64,000 nucleotides of DNA from Desulfovibrio legallii. Its GTDB lineage: Bacteria; Desulfobacterota; Desulfovibrionia; Desulfovibrionales; Desulfovibrionaceae. Of the stretch, positions 10,078-19,400 are shown in pieces; position 1 is the stretch's first letter, and every line of letters begins with the position of its first letter. The stretch spans positions 87,555 to 151,554 of the forward strand of contig NZ_FNBX01000006.1 of assembly GCF_900102485.1 (NCBI RefSeq), read 5' to 3'. Position numbers and translations under genes: made by a program. A model generated the notes under the pieces. It ran no database searches. It was not told the DNA's origin and saw only the letters and a program-made list of their open reading frames with translations.

Positions 10078-11106
10078 ATGGCAGTACACTTGACCACGCC
10101 AGAGTCCGCTGGTTCTAAATCCGCCGGGGCGGAATCCGTCGCCTTTGACGACCCCGTGGTGGCCAACCAGCTTTTCGGGCCGCGCAACGCGCACTTGGAG
10201 TTGCTGGCGGCAGCCAGCGGCGCGCGCATCACCAGCCGCGGGGCCAGCCTGATTGTGGATGCCCCGGAGCCGGAGGTGCGCGAAACCCTCTGCAATGTCT
10301 TCGTGCAGTTGTACGACCTGCTGCACGGGGGCGTGCCCCTGAGCCAGCAGGATATGGCCCGGGCCTATGAGATGCTGCGCCGCGACCCCGGCCTCAACCT
10401 GGGGCAGATTTTTCGCGACGCCGTGTTTGTGAACACCCCGCGCAAAACCGTTACCGCGCGCAATGTGGCCCAGCGCACCTATCTGGACCTGCTGCGGCGG
10501 TATGAGCTGGTTTTCGCTGTGGGGCCGGCGGGCACGGGCAAGACCTATCTGGCCGTGGCCATGGCGCTTTCCATGCTGCAGCAGCACAGGGTCAAGCGCA
10601 TTGTGCTCACCCGCCCGGCCGTGGAGGCCGGGGAGCGCCTGGGCTTTCTGCCCGGCGACTTGGCGGAAAAGGTCAATCCCTACCTGCGGCCCCTGTACGA
10701 CGCCCTGCACGATATGATGCCCCAGCCCAAGGTGGCCTCCATGCTGGAAGTGGGCTCCATTGAAGTGGCTCCGCTGGCCTTTATGCGGGGGCGAACCCTC
10801 AACGACGCCTTCATTATTCTGGACGAGGCGCAGAACACCACCCAGGAGCAGATGAAAATGTTTCTGACGCGCATGGGCTTCGGCTCGCGCATGGTGGTGA
10901 CGGGCGACACCACGCAGATCGATCTGCCCGCGCAGCCCGGCGGCCAGCGTCCGCGTTCCGGCCTTATCCACGCCCTGGATATCCTCACCCAGGTGCCCGG
11001 CCTGGCCGTGCACCGCTTCACCAAGGCCGACGTGGTGCGTCACCCCCTGGTGGGAGCCATTGTAACCGCCTATGATCACGCCGAAAAGATCGACTCGTCC
11101 CGCTAG
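10078..11106 (+). CDS. PhoH-like ATPase
   Basis: 342 residues. Family features are an N-terminal KH-like region (LELLAAASGARITSRG), the Walker A motif GPAGTGKTYLAVA, the TRPAVEAGERLGFLPGD block and the Walker B IILDEAQNTT, then VTGDTTQIDLP. PhoH-like proteins are P-loop ATPases linked to RNA metabolism and are commonly encoded next to ybeY and a 7TM-HD gene, exactly as here. The stop lies 35 bp inside the next gene. The ribosome site is weak, so the exact start is less certain than the identity. Confidence 0.93.
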   Translation: MAVHLTTPESAGSKSAGAESVAFDDPVVANQLFGPRNAHLELLAAASGARITSRGASLIVDAPEPEVRETLCNVFVQLYDLLHGGVPLSQQDMARAYEMLRRDPGLNLGQIFRDAVFVNTPRKTVTARNVAQRTYLDLLRRYELVFAVGPAGTGKTYLAVAMALSMLQQHRVKRIVLTRPAVEAGERLGFLPGDLAEKVNPYLRPLYDALHDMMPQPKVASMLEVGSIEVAPLAFMRGRTLNDAFIILDEAQNTTQEQMKMFLTRMGFGSRMVVTGDTTQIDLPAQPGGQRPRSGLIHALDILTQVPGLAVHRFTKADVVRHPLVGAIVTAYDHAEKIDSSR

Positions 11107-13555
11107 CATCCTGGCGCTTTTCCGTCTGTTGCGCGCCCGGCACCGCTGCGGTTGGGGGCTTGCCGCCCTGTGGGGCACGCTGTTGCTGCTCTCGCTGCTG
11201 GCTGGAGCCAATTTTGAAGCGGTGCCCAAGGTCTATGTGGCCGGCCAGGTGGCGGACGCGGACGTCATTGCCGATCGCGACCTGCTGGTGGAGGACGCCC
11301 AGGCCTCCAAGGCCCGGCGCAAACAGGTGCTGCTGCTCCAGCCGCCGGTCTACGATCTGAGTCTGGAGCCGTACACGGCCTTCCAGAACCGCATTGTGGA
11401 GATTCTGCGCACGCTCAATGCGGGCGGCGATTACAAGGCTGCCCATACCGGCCCCCTGCAGCGCCTGGTGGAAGACCTGACCCCGGCCGTGGCGGACGAG
11501 ATTCTGCCGGAGCTGGCCTTGCCAGAGGTGCAGACCTATCTGCTCAAGGCGCTGTTGCCCAGCATCCGCGACCACATGGCCGAGGGCCTGGTGAGCGACA
11601 TCCGGCAGGCCAGGGTGGGGCGATCGGGCGTCATTGTGCGCAACCTGGACGCCAATACGGAGCTGCTGCGGCCGGACGTGACCAATCTGCCGGACGTGCA
11701 GTCCTTTCTGGCGGAGATTTCCGCCAGCATCCGGCAGGAGCCCAGCCTGAATCCGCAGTCGCGGCGGGCCATCAACATCCTGCTTTCGGCCACCATGCCC
11801 GCCTCCCTGACCCTGAACCGCGAGGCCACCCAGAAGCGCGGCAACGCCGTGGTTTCCACCGTGGAGCCCGTGCTGTACCAGATCCAGAAGGGCGAGCTGC
11901 TCTTGCGGCGGGGCGAGCGGGTGAGCCGCGAGCAGCAGATCAAACTGCAAACGCTGTACAAATCCGCCGCCGATCCCATGCACTGGAATATGGCGGCCGG
12001 GGCCTTCGCGTTTTCTCTGCTGCTTTCCATCGGCTTTTTTGTGGCCCCCAGCGGCAAGCCGGGCACGCCTTTGCGCTGCAAGGACACGCTGCTCATTTCT
12101 CTTATTCTGCTGCTCTTCTGCGGCGGGGCCAAGTTCGTCTATGTGCTCGGCTCGCACCTGGACAACGTGACCCTGCTCAATGCCCTGAACCTGGGCTATC
12201 CCGTGGCCGGGGCCGTGGGCCTGGTGGCCATGGTGTTTGCCGCCCGGCGCTACTGCACCATGGGGCTGTTGCTTTCCTTTTTTACCATGCTCATGTTTCA
12301 GGAGGATTTTTCCTACTTCCTGTACCAGTTTCTGGGTGGCATGCTGGCCACCTGGCTGATGACCTCCGCCCAAAGCCGCCAGGACGTAGTCTGGAGCCTG
12401 GTGCCCCTGACCATCGGGCAGCTCTGCATCTGGCTGGGCGAAGCCTTTTTGTCCCAGGCAACCCTGCCTGAAGTGCCCATGCAGGTGCTGGCCGTGTGCC
12501 TTAACAGCCTCATTTCCCTCATCCTGCTTTTTGCCGTGAGCCCGGTGCTGGAGTTGAGCTTCGGCTACAGTACGCGCTTTCGCCTTATGGAGCTCATGAG
12601 CCTGGAGCAACCGTTGATGCAGGAGCTCATGGTCACGGTGCCCGGCACTTACCACCATTCCCTGGTGGTGGCCAATATGGTGGAAGCCGGGGCCAAGGCT
12701 ATCGGGGCCAACAGCCTGCTCTGCAAGGTGGCGGCGCTTTACCATGATGTGGGCAAGCTCTCGTATCCGGAATATTTTATTGAAAACCAGTTCGGCGGGC
12801 CCAACAAGCACGACAAGCTGGCCCCCTCCATGAGCGCGCTTATTCTGCTCTCGCACGTCAAGAAGGGCATTGAGCTGGCCGAGCGCTACAAGCTGGGGCA
12901 GGAAATTACGGACATCATCGGCCAGCACCACGGCACCAGGCTGATCCGCTATTTTTATCAGAAAGCCGTGAACCTGGGCGAAAAGCCCCGCGAATCGGAC
13001 TACAGTTACCCCGGTCCGCGCCCCCAGACCAAGGAGGCCGCCATCCTTATGCTGGCGGATTCTGTGGAGGCCAGCAGCCGCACCCTTGCTGACCCCACGC
13101 CCGCGCGCATCAAGAGCCACATCGATACCATCATTAAGGGGATTTTTTCCGAGGGGCAGCTGGACGAATCGGAGCTGACCTTCAAGGATCTGCACTACCT
13201 GAGCGAAAATTTCCAGCGCATCCTTACGGGGCTGTTCCATCAGCGCATCGCCTATCCAGAGGCCAGAATAGGCGGAGCGCCCAGACCGGAAGGCAAGGCG
13301 GCCGAACCCAAGGCCCCCGACGGCAAAACCGTTGCGGAGGCCCGCACGCAAAGCCGCGCGCCCGCAGCCGCCGCGCGCCCTGCGCCCAGAGCGGAAGAGG
13401 CCACCCTTGCCGCCGCGGCGGAAAAACTCCTGCCTGGGGGGCCGGGCGGCACGCCTTTGCCTGCGGCAGCCCATGCGCATCCCCTGGCCGGTCGCGGCGC
13501 GCCCGCGTCGATACCCCCCGCCAAACCCGCCGACACCGGCGCGCCCAAGGCATGA
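11072..13555 (+). CDS. 7TM-HD membrane phosphohydrolase (PgpH/YqfF type)
   Basis: 827 residues. One N-terminal membrane helix (about residues 27-48) is followed by a ~250-residue extracytoplasmic 7TMR-HDED-type region, then about seven hydrophobic helices (roughly 300-490), and a cytoplasmic HD domain with YHHSLVVANM, LYHDVGK and GQHHGT. Proteins of this build degrade cyclic di-AMP in other bacteria; the activity here is inferred from family. The last ~100 residues are Ala/Pro-rich and low complexity. It overlaps phoH by 35 bp and its TGA overlaps the ATG of ybeY, so the three genes are probably translationally coupled. Confidence 0.92.
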   Translation: MITPKRSTRPASILALFRLLRARHRCGWGLAALWGTLLLLSLLAGANFEAVPKVYVAGQVADADVIADRDLLVEDAQASKARRKQVLLLQPPVYDLSLEPYTAFQNRIVEILRTLNAGGDYKAAHTGPLQRLVEDLTPAVADEILPELALPEVQTYLLKALLPSIRDHMAEGLVSDIRQARVGRSGVIVRNLDANTELLRPDVTNLPDVQSFLAEISASIRQEPSLNPQSRRAINILLSATMPASLTLNREATQKRGNAVVSTVEPVLYQIQKGELLLRRGERVSREQQIKLQTLYKSAADPMHWNMAAGAFAFSLLLSIGFFVAPSGKPGTPLRCKDTLLISLILLLFCGGAKFVYVLGSHLDNVTLLNALNLGYPVAGAVGLVAMVFAARRYCTMGLLLSFFTMLMFQEDFSYFLYQFLGGMLATWLMTSAQSRQDVVWSLVPLTIGQLCIWLGEAFLSQATLPEVPMQVLAVCLNSLISLILLFAVSPVLELSFGYSTRFRLMELMSLEQPLMQELMVTVPGTYHHSLVVANMVEAGAKAIGANSLLCKVAALYHDVGKLSYPEYFIENQFGGPNKHDKLAPSMSALILLSHVKKGIELAERYKLGQEITDIIGQHHGTRLIRYFYQKAVNLGEKPRESDYSYPGPRPQTKEAAILMLADSVEASSRTLADPTPARIKSHIDTIIKGIFSEGQLDESELTFKDLHYLSENFQRILTGLFHQRIAYPEARIGGAPRPEGKAAEPKAPDGKTVAEARTQSRAPAAAARPAPRAEEATLAAAAEKLLPGGPGGTPLPAAAHAHPLAGRGAPASIPPAKPADTGAPKA

Positions 13556-14058
13556 ACGCGCCGGACGCGTGCGGTGCCGACGCTGTGCGGGTGGCGCGGA
13601 CCAGCCCCGCCCTGGCCTGGCTTTTGCCGCTGGACCGGCGTGCCCTTGCCGCCGTGCTGGCGGCTATGTTCCGGGCGGCGCGGCAGAACCCTCGCGTGCC
13701 GGCCCCCCCGTGCGGCGTTGACCTGCATATTCTTGACGATGCTGGGATCAGCGCGGCCAACCGGCGCTTTCTCGGCTGCGTAGGGCCCACCAACGTGCTG
13801 TCTTTTCCCGGCGATGCCGCCATGCCGGGGGCGCTGCTGCTCTCGCTGGATACCCTGCGCCGGGAGTGCCTGCTTTATGGTCAGGAGCCTGTGGAGCATT
13901 GCCTGCGGCTGCTGGCCCACGGCATGGGGCACCTTTGCGGCCTGGACCATGGGCCGTTGATGGACGCCCTCTGCGCCGATTTTGCTGCTGCAGCCGCGGC
14001 TGCTCTGGAGGGGAAGGAAGGGATCTTTCCCCGGCGGTTCAGGGGGCTTGCCCCCTGA
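13552..14058 (+). CDS. ybeY: Endoribonuclease YbeY
   Basis: 168 residues. YbeY is a zinc-dependent RNase used in 16S rRNA 3' maturation and ribosome quality control. The metal site HGMGHLCGLDH matches the family H-x3-H-x5-H pattern, and the upstream NRRFLGCVGPTNVLSFPGD block is the other hallmark. The C-terminal tail after the metal site is Ala-rich and diverged. It starts in an ATGA overlap with the 7TM-HD gene and is followed by a repeat copy and a terminator. Confidence 0.93.
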   Translation: MNAPDACGADAVRVARTSPALAWLLPLDRRALAAVLAAMFRAARQNPRVPAPPCGVDLHILDDAGISAANRRFLGCVGPTNVLSFPGDAAMPGALLLSLDTLRRECLLYGQEPVEHCLRLLAHGMGHLCGLDHGPLMDALCADFAAAAAAALEGKEGIFPRRFRGLAP

Positions 14059-14096
14059 AAGGCCCTCCCCGCCATGCGGAGGCGGTTGTTCGCGCC

Positions 14097-14170
14097 GCGC
14101 TCGTTCCGGCGCTTATCAGCGCAAATAACTTGCGCCCACGCTTCCACGGCATTGCAACATTGAAATGCCG
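14097..14170 (+). repeat. Shortened copy of the ~145-bp interspersed repeat (copy B)
   Basis: CGCTCGTTCCGGCGCTTATC, then AGCGCAAATA, TTGCGCCCACGC and a terminal ATTGAAATGCC segment align with copies D and E in the same order. The left palindrome is absent and the middle is shortened. It is intergenic between ybeY and the terminator. Confidence 0.6.
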
Positions 14171-14269
14171 TATATTGGCCTTCCGCGACTTCAAGATGGA
14201 ATTGCCGGCCGCTTGCGGTACGCCCCGCGCGTTACCATGGAGAAAAAAGTTTTTTGAAGGATGGGGGGT

Positions 14270-14315
14270 GTGGGGGGCAGGGAACTTTTGTGAACAAAAG
14301 TTCCCTGCCCCCCAC
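14270..14315. terminator. Intrinsic terminator between convergent ybeY and cca
   Basis: A ~20-bp inverted repeat (GTGGGGGGCAGGGAACTTTT and its complement) is centred on TTGTGAACAA, with an A-run after it. The preceding TTTTTTGAAGG-ATGGGGGG leader also resembles the leader of the 8882 hairpin. It serves the two converging genes. Confidence 0.75.
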
Positions 14316-14329
14316 AAAAATCTTTCTCC

Positions 14330-15442
14330 CTATCCCCCCTTGTCGCGCAGGGCGGCCAGGGCCTGGCAGTGGAGCTCGCGCAGGCGGCGGGCGCTTTCCG
14401 CGCCCTGGTTGCGCCAGCGTTCCGGCAGGGTTACGGGCAGCATAGCCGCAAGCTGAACCTGGGCGGCGGCGCTTACGTTGCTGCCGCTGTCCGCGTCGGC
14501 CAGCTTCCAGAAGGGCTCGGCAAGTCCGGTGCGGTGCACATGCCAGAGCAGGTCGCGGCGGGTGCCGGTGCGCAGCGTATGGAACTGGCCGGCCTTCATG
14601 TGTTCGGCGGCGGCCAGGGCTCCCGCCTTGGCGTAGAGGGCTGGCAGGCGCAGGCGGTTGGCCAGCTGGCGGGCCAGGGGCACGCCGCGTTGTTCGTGCC
14701 CGTAGTGGTGGGGGAGCAGGGTAGGATCGGTGGTGATTTTGCCCAGGTCGTGGCACAGGGCCATCCACACGGCCAGAGGGTCGCCGGCCAGTAGGTCGGC
14801 CAGGCGCAGACTGTGGCCGAAAACGCTGTTGGCGTGCCAGCGCGCCGGTCCGGCCGGGATGGCGCGGGCGGTTTCCAGCTCCGCAAACCAGGGGCAGAGG
14901 GCCTGGCCCTGGGCCAGAACGCGGAAAAAGCGGGCGGGGGCCGGGGCGGCCAGGGCTTTGCGCAGCTCGCGGGCCACACGTTCGGCCGGCAGGGCGGCCA
15001 GGGCCGTGGAGGAAAGGGCGCGCATCTGGGCGAAGGCTTCGGCGTCGATACGCCAGTGGGGCCAGAGGGCGGCGAAGCGGGCCAGGCGGAAAATGCGGGT
15101 GGGGTCGTCGGCAAAGGCCGTGGCGGCGGCCGGGCGCAGAAGGCTGTTCTGCAGGTCCTGCGCGGCCTTGGGGTGCATATGGATTTTGCCATCGCCGCCC
15201 AGGGCCAGGGCGTTGATGGTCAGGTCGCGGCGGCAAAGGTCCGTTTCCGGGCGGCCGCCTTCCAGGGGCATGCATTCCCGGCCGCGCCAGAGGCAGACGT
15301 GCACGCTGCGGCCCACCATGCGGGCGTCGGGGTGGGCGGCCAGAAAATCTTCCGCGCTGCCGGAAAAAGCGAAATCCAGTTCGGTGGGGGTGCGGCCCAG
15401 CAGCATGTCGCGCACGGCGCCGCCGACAAGGTAGAGTTGCAT
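14330..15442 (-). CDS. cca: tRNA nucleotidyltransferase / poly(A) polymerase family protein (CCA-adding type)
   Basis: 370 residues. The N-terminal class II nucleotidyltransferase core is clear: LVGGAVRDMLLGR, then ELDFAFSG with the metal-binding acidic pair reading D-F, RPETDLCRRDLTINAL and DDPTRIFRLARFA. An HD-type region follows, with FGHSLRLADLL and LCHDLGKITT. The enzyme adds or repairs the 3' CCA of tRNA. The catalytic DxD reads ELDFAF, so Asp-x-Ala rather than Asp-x-Asp; it could be a diverged CCA enzyme or a related nucleotidyltransferase. Its ATG overlaps the divergent birA ATG by two bases. Confidence 0.85.
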   Translation of the reverse strand: MQLYLVGGAVRDMLLGRTPTELDFAFSGSAEDFLAAHPDARMVGRSVHVCLWRGRECMPLEGGRPETDLCRRDLTINALALGGDGKIHMHPKAAQDLQNSLLRPAAATAFADDPTRIFRLARFAALWPHWRIDAEAFAQMRALSSTALAALPAERVARELRKALAAPAPARFFRVLAQGQALCPWFAELETARAIPAGPARWHANSVFGHSLRLADLLAGDPLAVWMALCHDLGKITTDPTLLPHHYGHEQRGVPLARQLANRLRLPALYAKAGALAAAEHMKAGQFHTLRTGTRRDLLWHVHRTGLAEPFWKLADADSGSNVSAAAQVQLAAMLPVTLPERWRNQGAESARRLRELHCQALAALRDKGG

Positions 15443-16262
15443 GAACAGAGCGTATCAGAGTCCGCAGGCAGAGGGAAGCCGTACCGCCGCGGCGGTGGGG
15501 CGGGGGCCCTGGGTCTGGCGGTTCGGTGTGGTGGGCTCCTGCCTGGACACGGCGCGGATGCTGGCGGCGCGAGGCTGGCTTGCCCCGTGGGAGAGCGTGC
15601 AGGCTGTAAGCCAGACGGCGGGGCGGGGGCAGTTGCGGCGGCAGTGGCGTTCGCCGCCGGGCAATCTGTATGCCGCGCTGCGTTTGCCGTGCGCGCCGCC
15701 TTTTGACGGCAGCGCCGCCGCGCCGGCCATGGGCGTGCTGGCGGCCAGGGCTTTGCAGACCATGGGCTGGCCCGTGCGGCTCAAGTGGCCCAATGACCTG
15801 GTGCTGGACGGCGCGGACGGGACGCCGCGCAAGGTGGCGGGTGTGCTGCTGGAGGAGCGGGGCGGCGTGCTGCTGGCCGGGATGGGGCTTAATGTGGCGT
15901 GGGCCCCGGAAACTGCGGAACTGCGGGCCGACGCGGCCCTGGAAGCCACCTGCCTTGCCGCGGCCGCGGCGGGAAGGGAAAACAAAGGCGCAAGCCGCCA
16001 TATTCCCACAGCGGAGGCCCTCTGGCAACACCTTGTAATGTGCCTGTATTCGGCATATAACAGCGGCCACTCTTTTTCGGAGCAGTGGCGGGACGGATTG
16101 GAGGATATGCTGCTCTGGCGGGGCCTCATTGTGGAGCTCTGCGACGATGGACGGGTGACGCGAGGGCGTCTGGAGGGGCTGGGCGCCTCCGGCGGCGTAT
16201 GCCTGGATACGGGCGGGCGCGTGGAGGAGTTTTTTTGCGGCAGCCTCCGGCGCGGGGGCTGA
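15441..16262 (+). CDS. birA: Biotin-[acetyl-CoA/pyruvate carboxylase] ligase
   Basis: 273 residues. It attaches biotin to the acceptor lysine of biotin carriers. Family motifs are QTAGRGQLRRQW (biotinyl-AMP loop), LKWPNDLVLDG and KVAGVLLEE, then GMGLNVAW. The N-terminal DNA-binding domain of E. coli BirA is missing, so this is a monofunctional ligase without repressor function. The first ~25 residues are poorly conserved and the ATG overlaps that of cca, so a start a little downstream is possible. The next gene encodes a biotin-dependent carboxylase, its obvious substrate. Confidence 0.93.
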   Translation: MNRAYQSPQAEGSRTAAAVGRGPWVWRFGVVGSCLDTARMLAARGWLAPWESVQAVSQTAGRGQLRRQWRSPPGNLYAALRLPCAPPFDGSAAAPAMGVLAARALQTMGWPVRLKWPNDLVLDGADGTPRKVAGVLLEERGGVLLAGMGLNVAWAPETAELRADAALEATCLAAAAAGRENKGASRHIPTAEALWQHLVMCLYSAYNSGHSFSEQWRDGLEDMLLWRGLIVELCDDGRVTRGRLEGLGASGGVCLDTGGRVEEFFCGSLRRGG

Positions 16263-16336
16263 GCCGGAGGGGTTTTCGTCTGTGATCGCGGGTCGCTGCG
16301 GCGGCTCCGGCGCGGGGCGGCACACGGGCAGTGCGT

Positions 16337-16353
16337 CCGGACATGTTGTCCGG
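16337..16353. promoter_or_regulatory. Short inverted repeat upstream of pyc
   Basis: CCGGACA-TGT-TGTCCGG is a perfect 7-bp inverted repeat in the 182-bp gap between birA and pyc. It could be an operator or just a GC-rich hairpin. No convincing -35/-10 pair is visible nearby. Confidence 0.3.
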
Positions 16354-16444
16354 GCCGCCCACGAAAACGGCGCGGGGCGTTGTGCCTGGCGCGCCGAAGC
16401 AGACGCCAGGGCGGAGCTTTGGCGGGAAAGGGCTGAGAAAAGGC

Positions 16445-19400
16445 ATGGCCAACAAGACATTTGCGGAAGTGCAGGAATTTTTGAAGGGTAAGGTTATCCT
16501 GGTTGCCAACCGCGGCATCCCGGCCCGGCGCATCTGCCGCTCCATTCGGGAGCGCTTTGACGCTGTGGCCGCCATGACCGCCACGGACGTGGACAAAACC
16601 GCCCCCGCCGCGGCCACGGCCCAGGAGCTGGTGCTGCTTGGACCCGAACCCCGGGCCTACCTGGATATTGACCGCATTATTGATAAGGCCAAACAGCGCG
16701 GCGTTGTGGGCATTCACCCCGGCTGGGGCTTTGCCTCCGAGGACACGCGCTTCCCGCAGCGCTGCAAAGAGGCCGGCATCACGTTTATCGGGGCCACGGC
16801 TGAGGCCATGAACCTGCTGGGCAACAAAGTGCAGGCCCGCCAGGTGGCGCGTAAGCTGGGCATCCCCGTGGTGCCCGGTTCCGACGGCGCGGTGGATGTG
16901 GATACGGCCCGCAAGCTCATCGCCGAAATCGGCCTGCCCATCATGCTTAAGGCCGAGGGCGGCGGCGGTGGCCGCGGCATCTTTGCCATCCATAAGGAAT
17001 CGGAGCTGGAGGACGCCTTTTTTAAAGCCTCCACCATGGCTCAGGCTTCCTTCGGCAACCCGCGTCTGTTTGTGGAAAAGTTCCTGGCCGGCGTGCGGCA
17101 CATTGAGATTCAGGTCATTGCCGATATGTACGGCAACGTGTTCGCCTTTGACGAGCGCGACTGCACCGTGCAGCGCAACCACCAGAAGCTCATCGAAATT
17201 ACTCCTTCGCCCTGGTCGGGCATTACCCGCAACCTGCGGGAAAAGCTCAAGGACTACGCCCGGCGGCTGATCAAGGCCGTGGGCTACCACTCCCTGGCGA
17301 CGGTGGAGTTTCTGGTGCTGCCGGACGGCACGCCGTACCTTATTGAGGTGAACACCCGCCTGCAGGTGGAGCACGGCATCACCGAATGCCGCTACGGCAT
17401 CGACCTGGTGGAGGAGCAGATCGCCGTGGCCTTCGGCGCGGAGCTGCGCTACCGGGAGGAAAATCTGCGGCCTTCCTACTGCTCCATGCAGGTGCGCATC
17501 AATTGCGAGAACCCGCAGGACAACTTCGCCCCCAACTCCGGGCTTATTTCACGCTACGTCTCGCCCGGCGGCCCCGGCGTGCGGCTGGATTCCAACATCA
17601 GCGCGGGCTATGAGTTTCCGGCCAACTACGATTCCGCGGGCGCGCTGCTTATCGCCTACGCCCATGACTGGGAAAAGACCCTGGGCATCATGGACCGGGC
17701 GCTGGGCGAATACGTCATCGGCGGCATCAAGACCACCATTCCCTTTTTCCGTCAGGTCATCAAAAATCCCTTGTTCCGCCAGGGCGGGATCAACACCAAC
17801 TTCATCGCCGACCACCCGGAGCTCATGATCTATACGGATCTGGCCCCGGAAGGGGAGCGGCTTTCGCGTCTGGTGGCCGAAATTTCGGCCAAGGGCTACA
17901 ACCCCTATGTGCAGCTGGGCCAGTACCGCTCGGCGGATACCCCCTGTCTTGGCCCCTTTGAGCCGGTGCTGCCGCCCATCAGCAGCGCCGTGCGGCGGCA
18001 GCCTTCGCCCTACCCCCAGGGCGACCGCACGGCCACCCTGGACTATATCCGCGATTCGGGCAGCGTCCACTTCACGGACACCACGCCGCGCGACTTCACC
18101 CAATCCAATTCCGGCAACCGCTTCCGGCTGGCTGAAGACAGGCTCATCGGCCCCTATCTGGACAACGTGGGCTATTTCTCCATTGAGAACGGCGGCGGCG
18201 CGCACTTTCATGTGGCCATGATGGCCAATATGACCTATCCCTTCACCGAGGCGAAGGAGTGGAACAGTTTCGCCCCCAAGACCCTCAAGCAGCTCCTGGT
18301 ACGTTCCACCAACGTGTTGGGCTATACGCCGCAGCCGCGCAACCTCATGCGCGTCACCGGCGAGATGATCTGCGACCACTATCAGGTGGTGCGCTGTTTC
18401 GACTTCCTCAACCATGTTGAAAACATGCGGCCCATCGCCGAAGTGGTCATGGACCGCAAGGACGTCATTTTTGAGCCGGCGCTTTCCATGTCCTGGGCCA
18501 AGGGCTTTGACGTCAGGCACTATCTGGGCGTTACCGAGGCCATCCTGGGCATGGTGGCGGACATTATGGGCAAGGACAAAAAGGCCGCCGCGCGCCAGAT
18601 CATTCTGGGCCTCAAGGATATGGGCGGCGTCTGCCCGCCGCGCTTCATGAAGGAGCTGGTGGGCGCGCTGCGCAAAGCCTGGCCTGAGCTCGTGCTGCAC
18701 TACCACCGGCATTACACGGACGGGCTGTTTGTGCCTTCCTGCGGGGCGGCCGCCAAGGCCGGGGCGCACATCATCGACGTGGGCCTGGGGTCGGCGGTGC
18801 GCGCCTACGGCCAGGGCGACGTGCTCGCCACCATGGCCTATATTGAAGACGAGCTGGGCCTGACCTGCCACCTTAACAAAAACGCCATCCGCGACGCCAA
18901 CTTTGTGTGCAAGCAGATCATGCCCTACTACGACCGTTACTGCGCGCCGTACTTCCAGGGCATAGACTACGACGTCACCCGCCACGGCATGCCCGGCGGG
19001 GCCACCTCCTCTTCGCAGGAGGGGGCCATGAAGCAGGGTTATATCCACCTGCTGCCTTATATGCTCAAGTTTCTGGAAGGCACCCGGCAGATCGTGCGCT
19101 ACCACGATGTGACACCGGGCTCGCAGATCACCTGGAATACGGCCTTCCTGGCTGTGACCGGGGCCTGGAAGCGCGGCGGCGAGGATGAGGTGCGCTACCT
19201 GCTGGAGGTGCTGCAGCAGGTGACCCGCCTGCCCGATGCGGAGCTTCCGGCAGAGATGCGCAAGGCGCGGCTCGCCATCTACCGCGACTGCAACGACGCC
19301 TTCCGCAACCTCCTGCTGGGCAAGTTCGGCAGGCTGCCCCTGGGCTTCCCGGCTGACTGGGTTTACCAGAGCGCCTTCGGCTCGGACTGGAAGAACGCCA

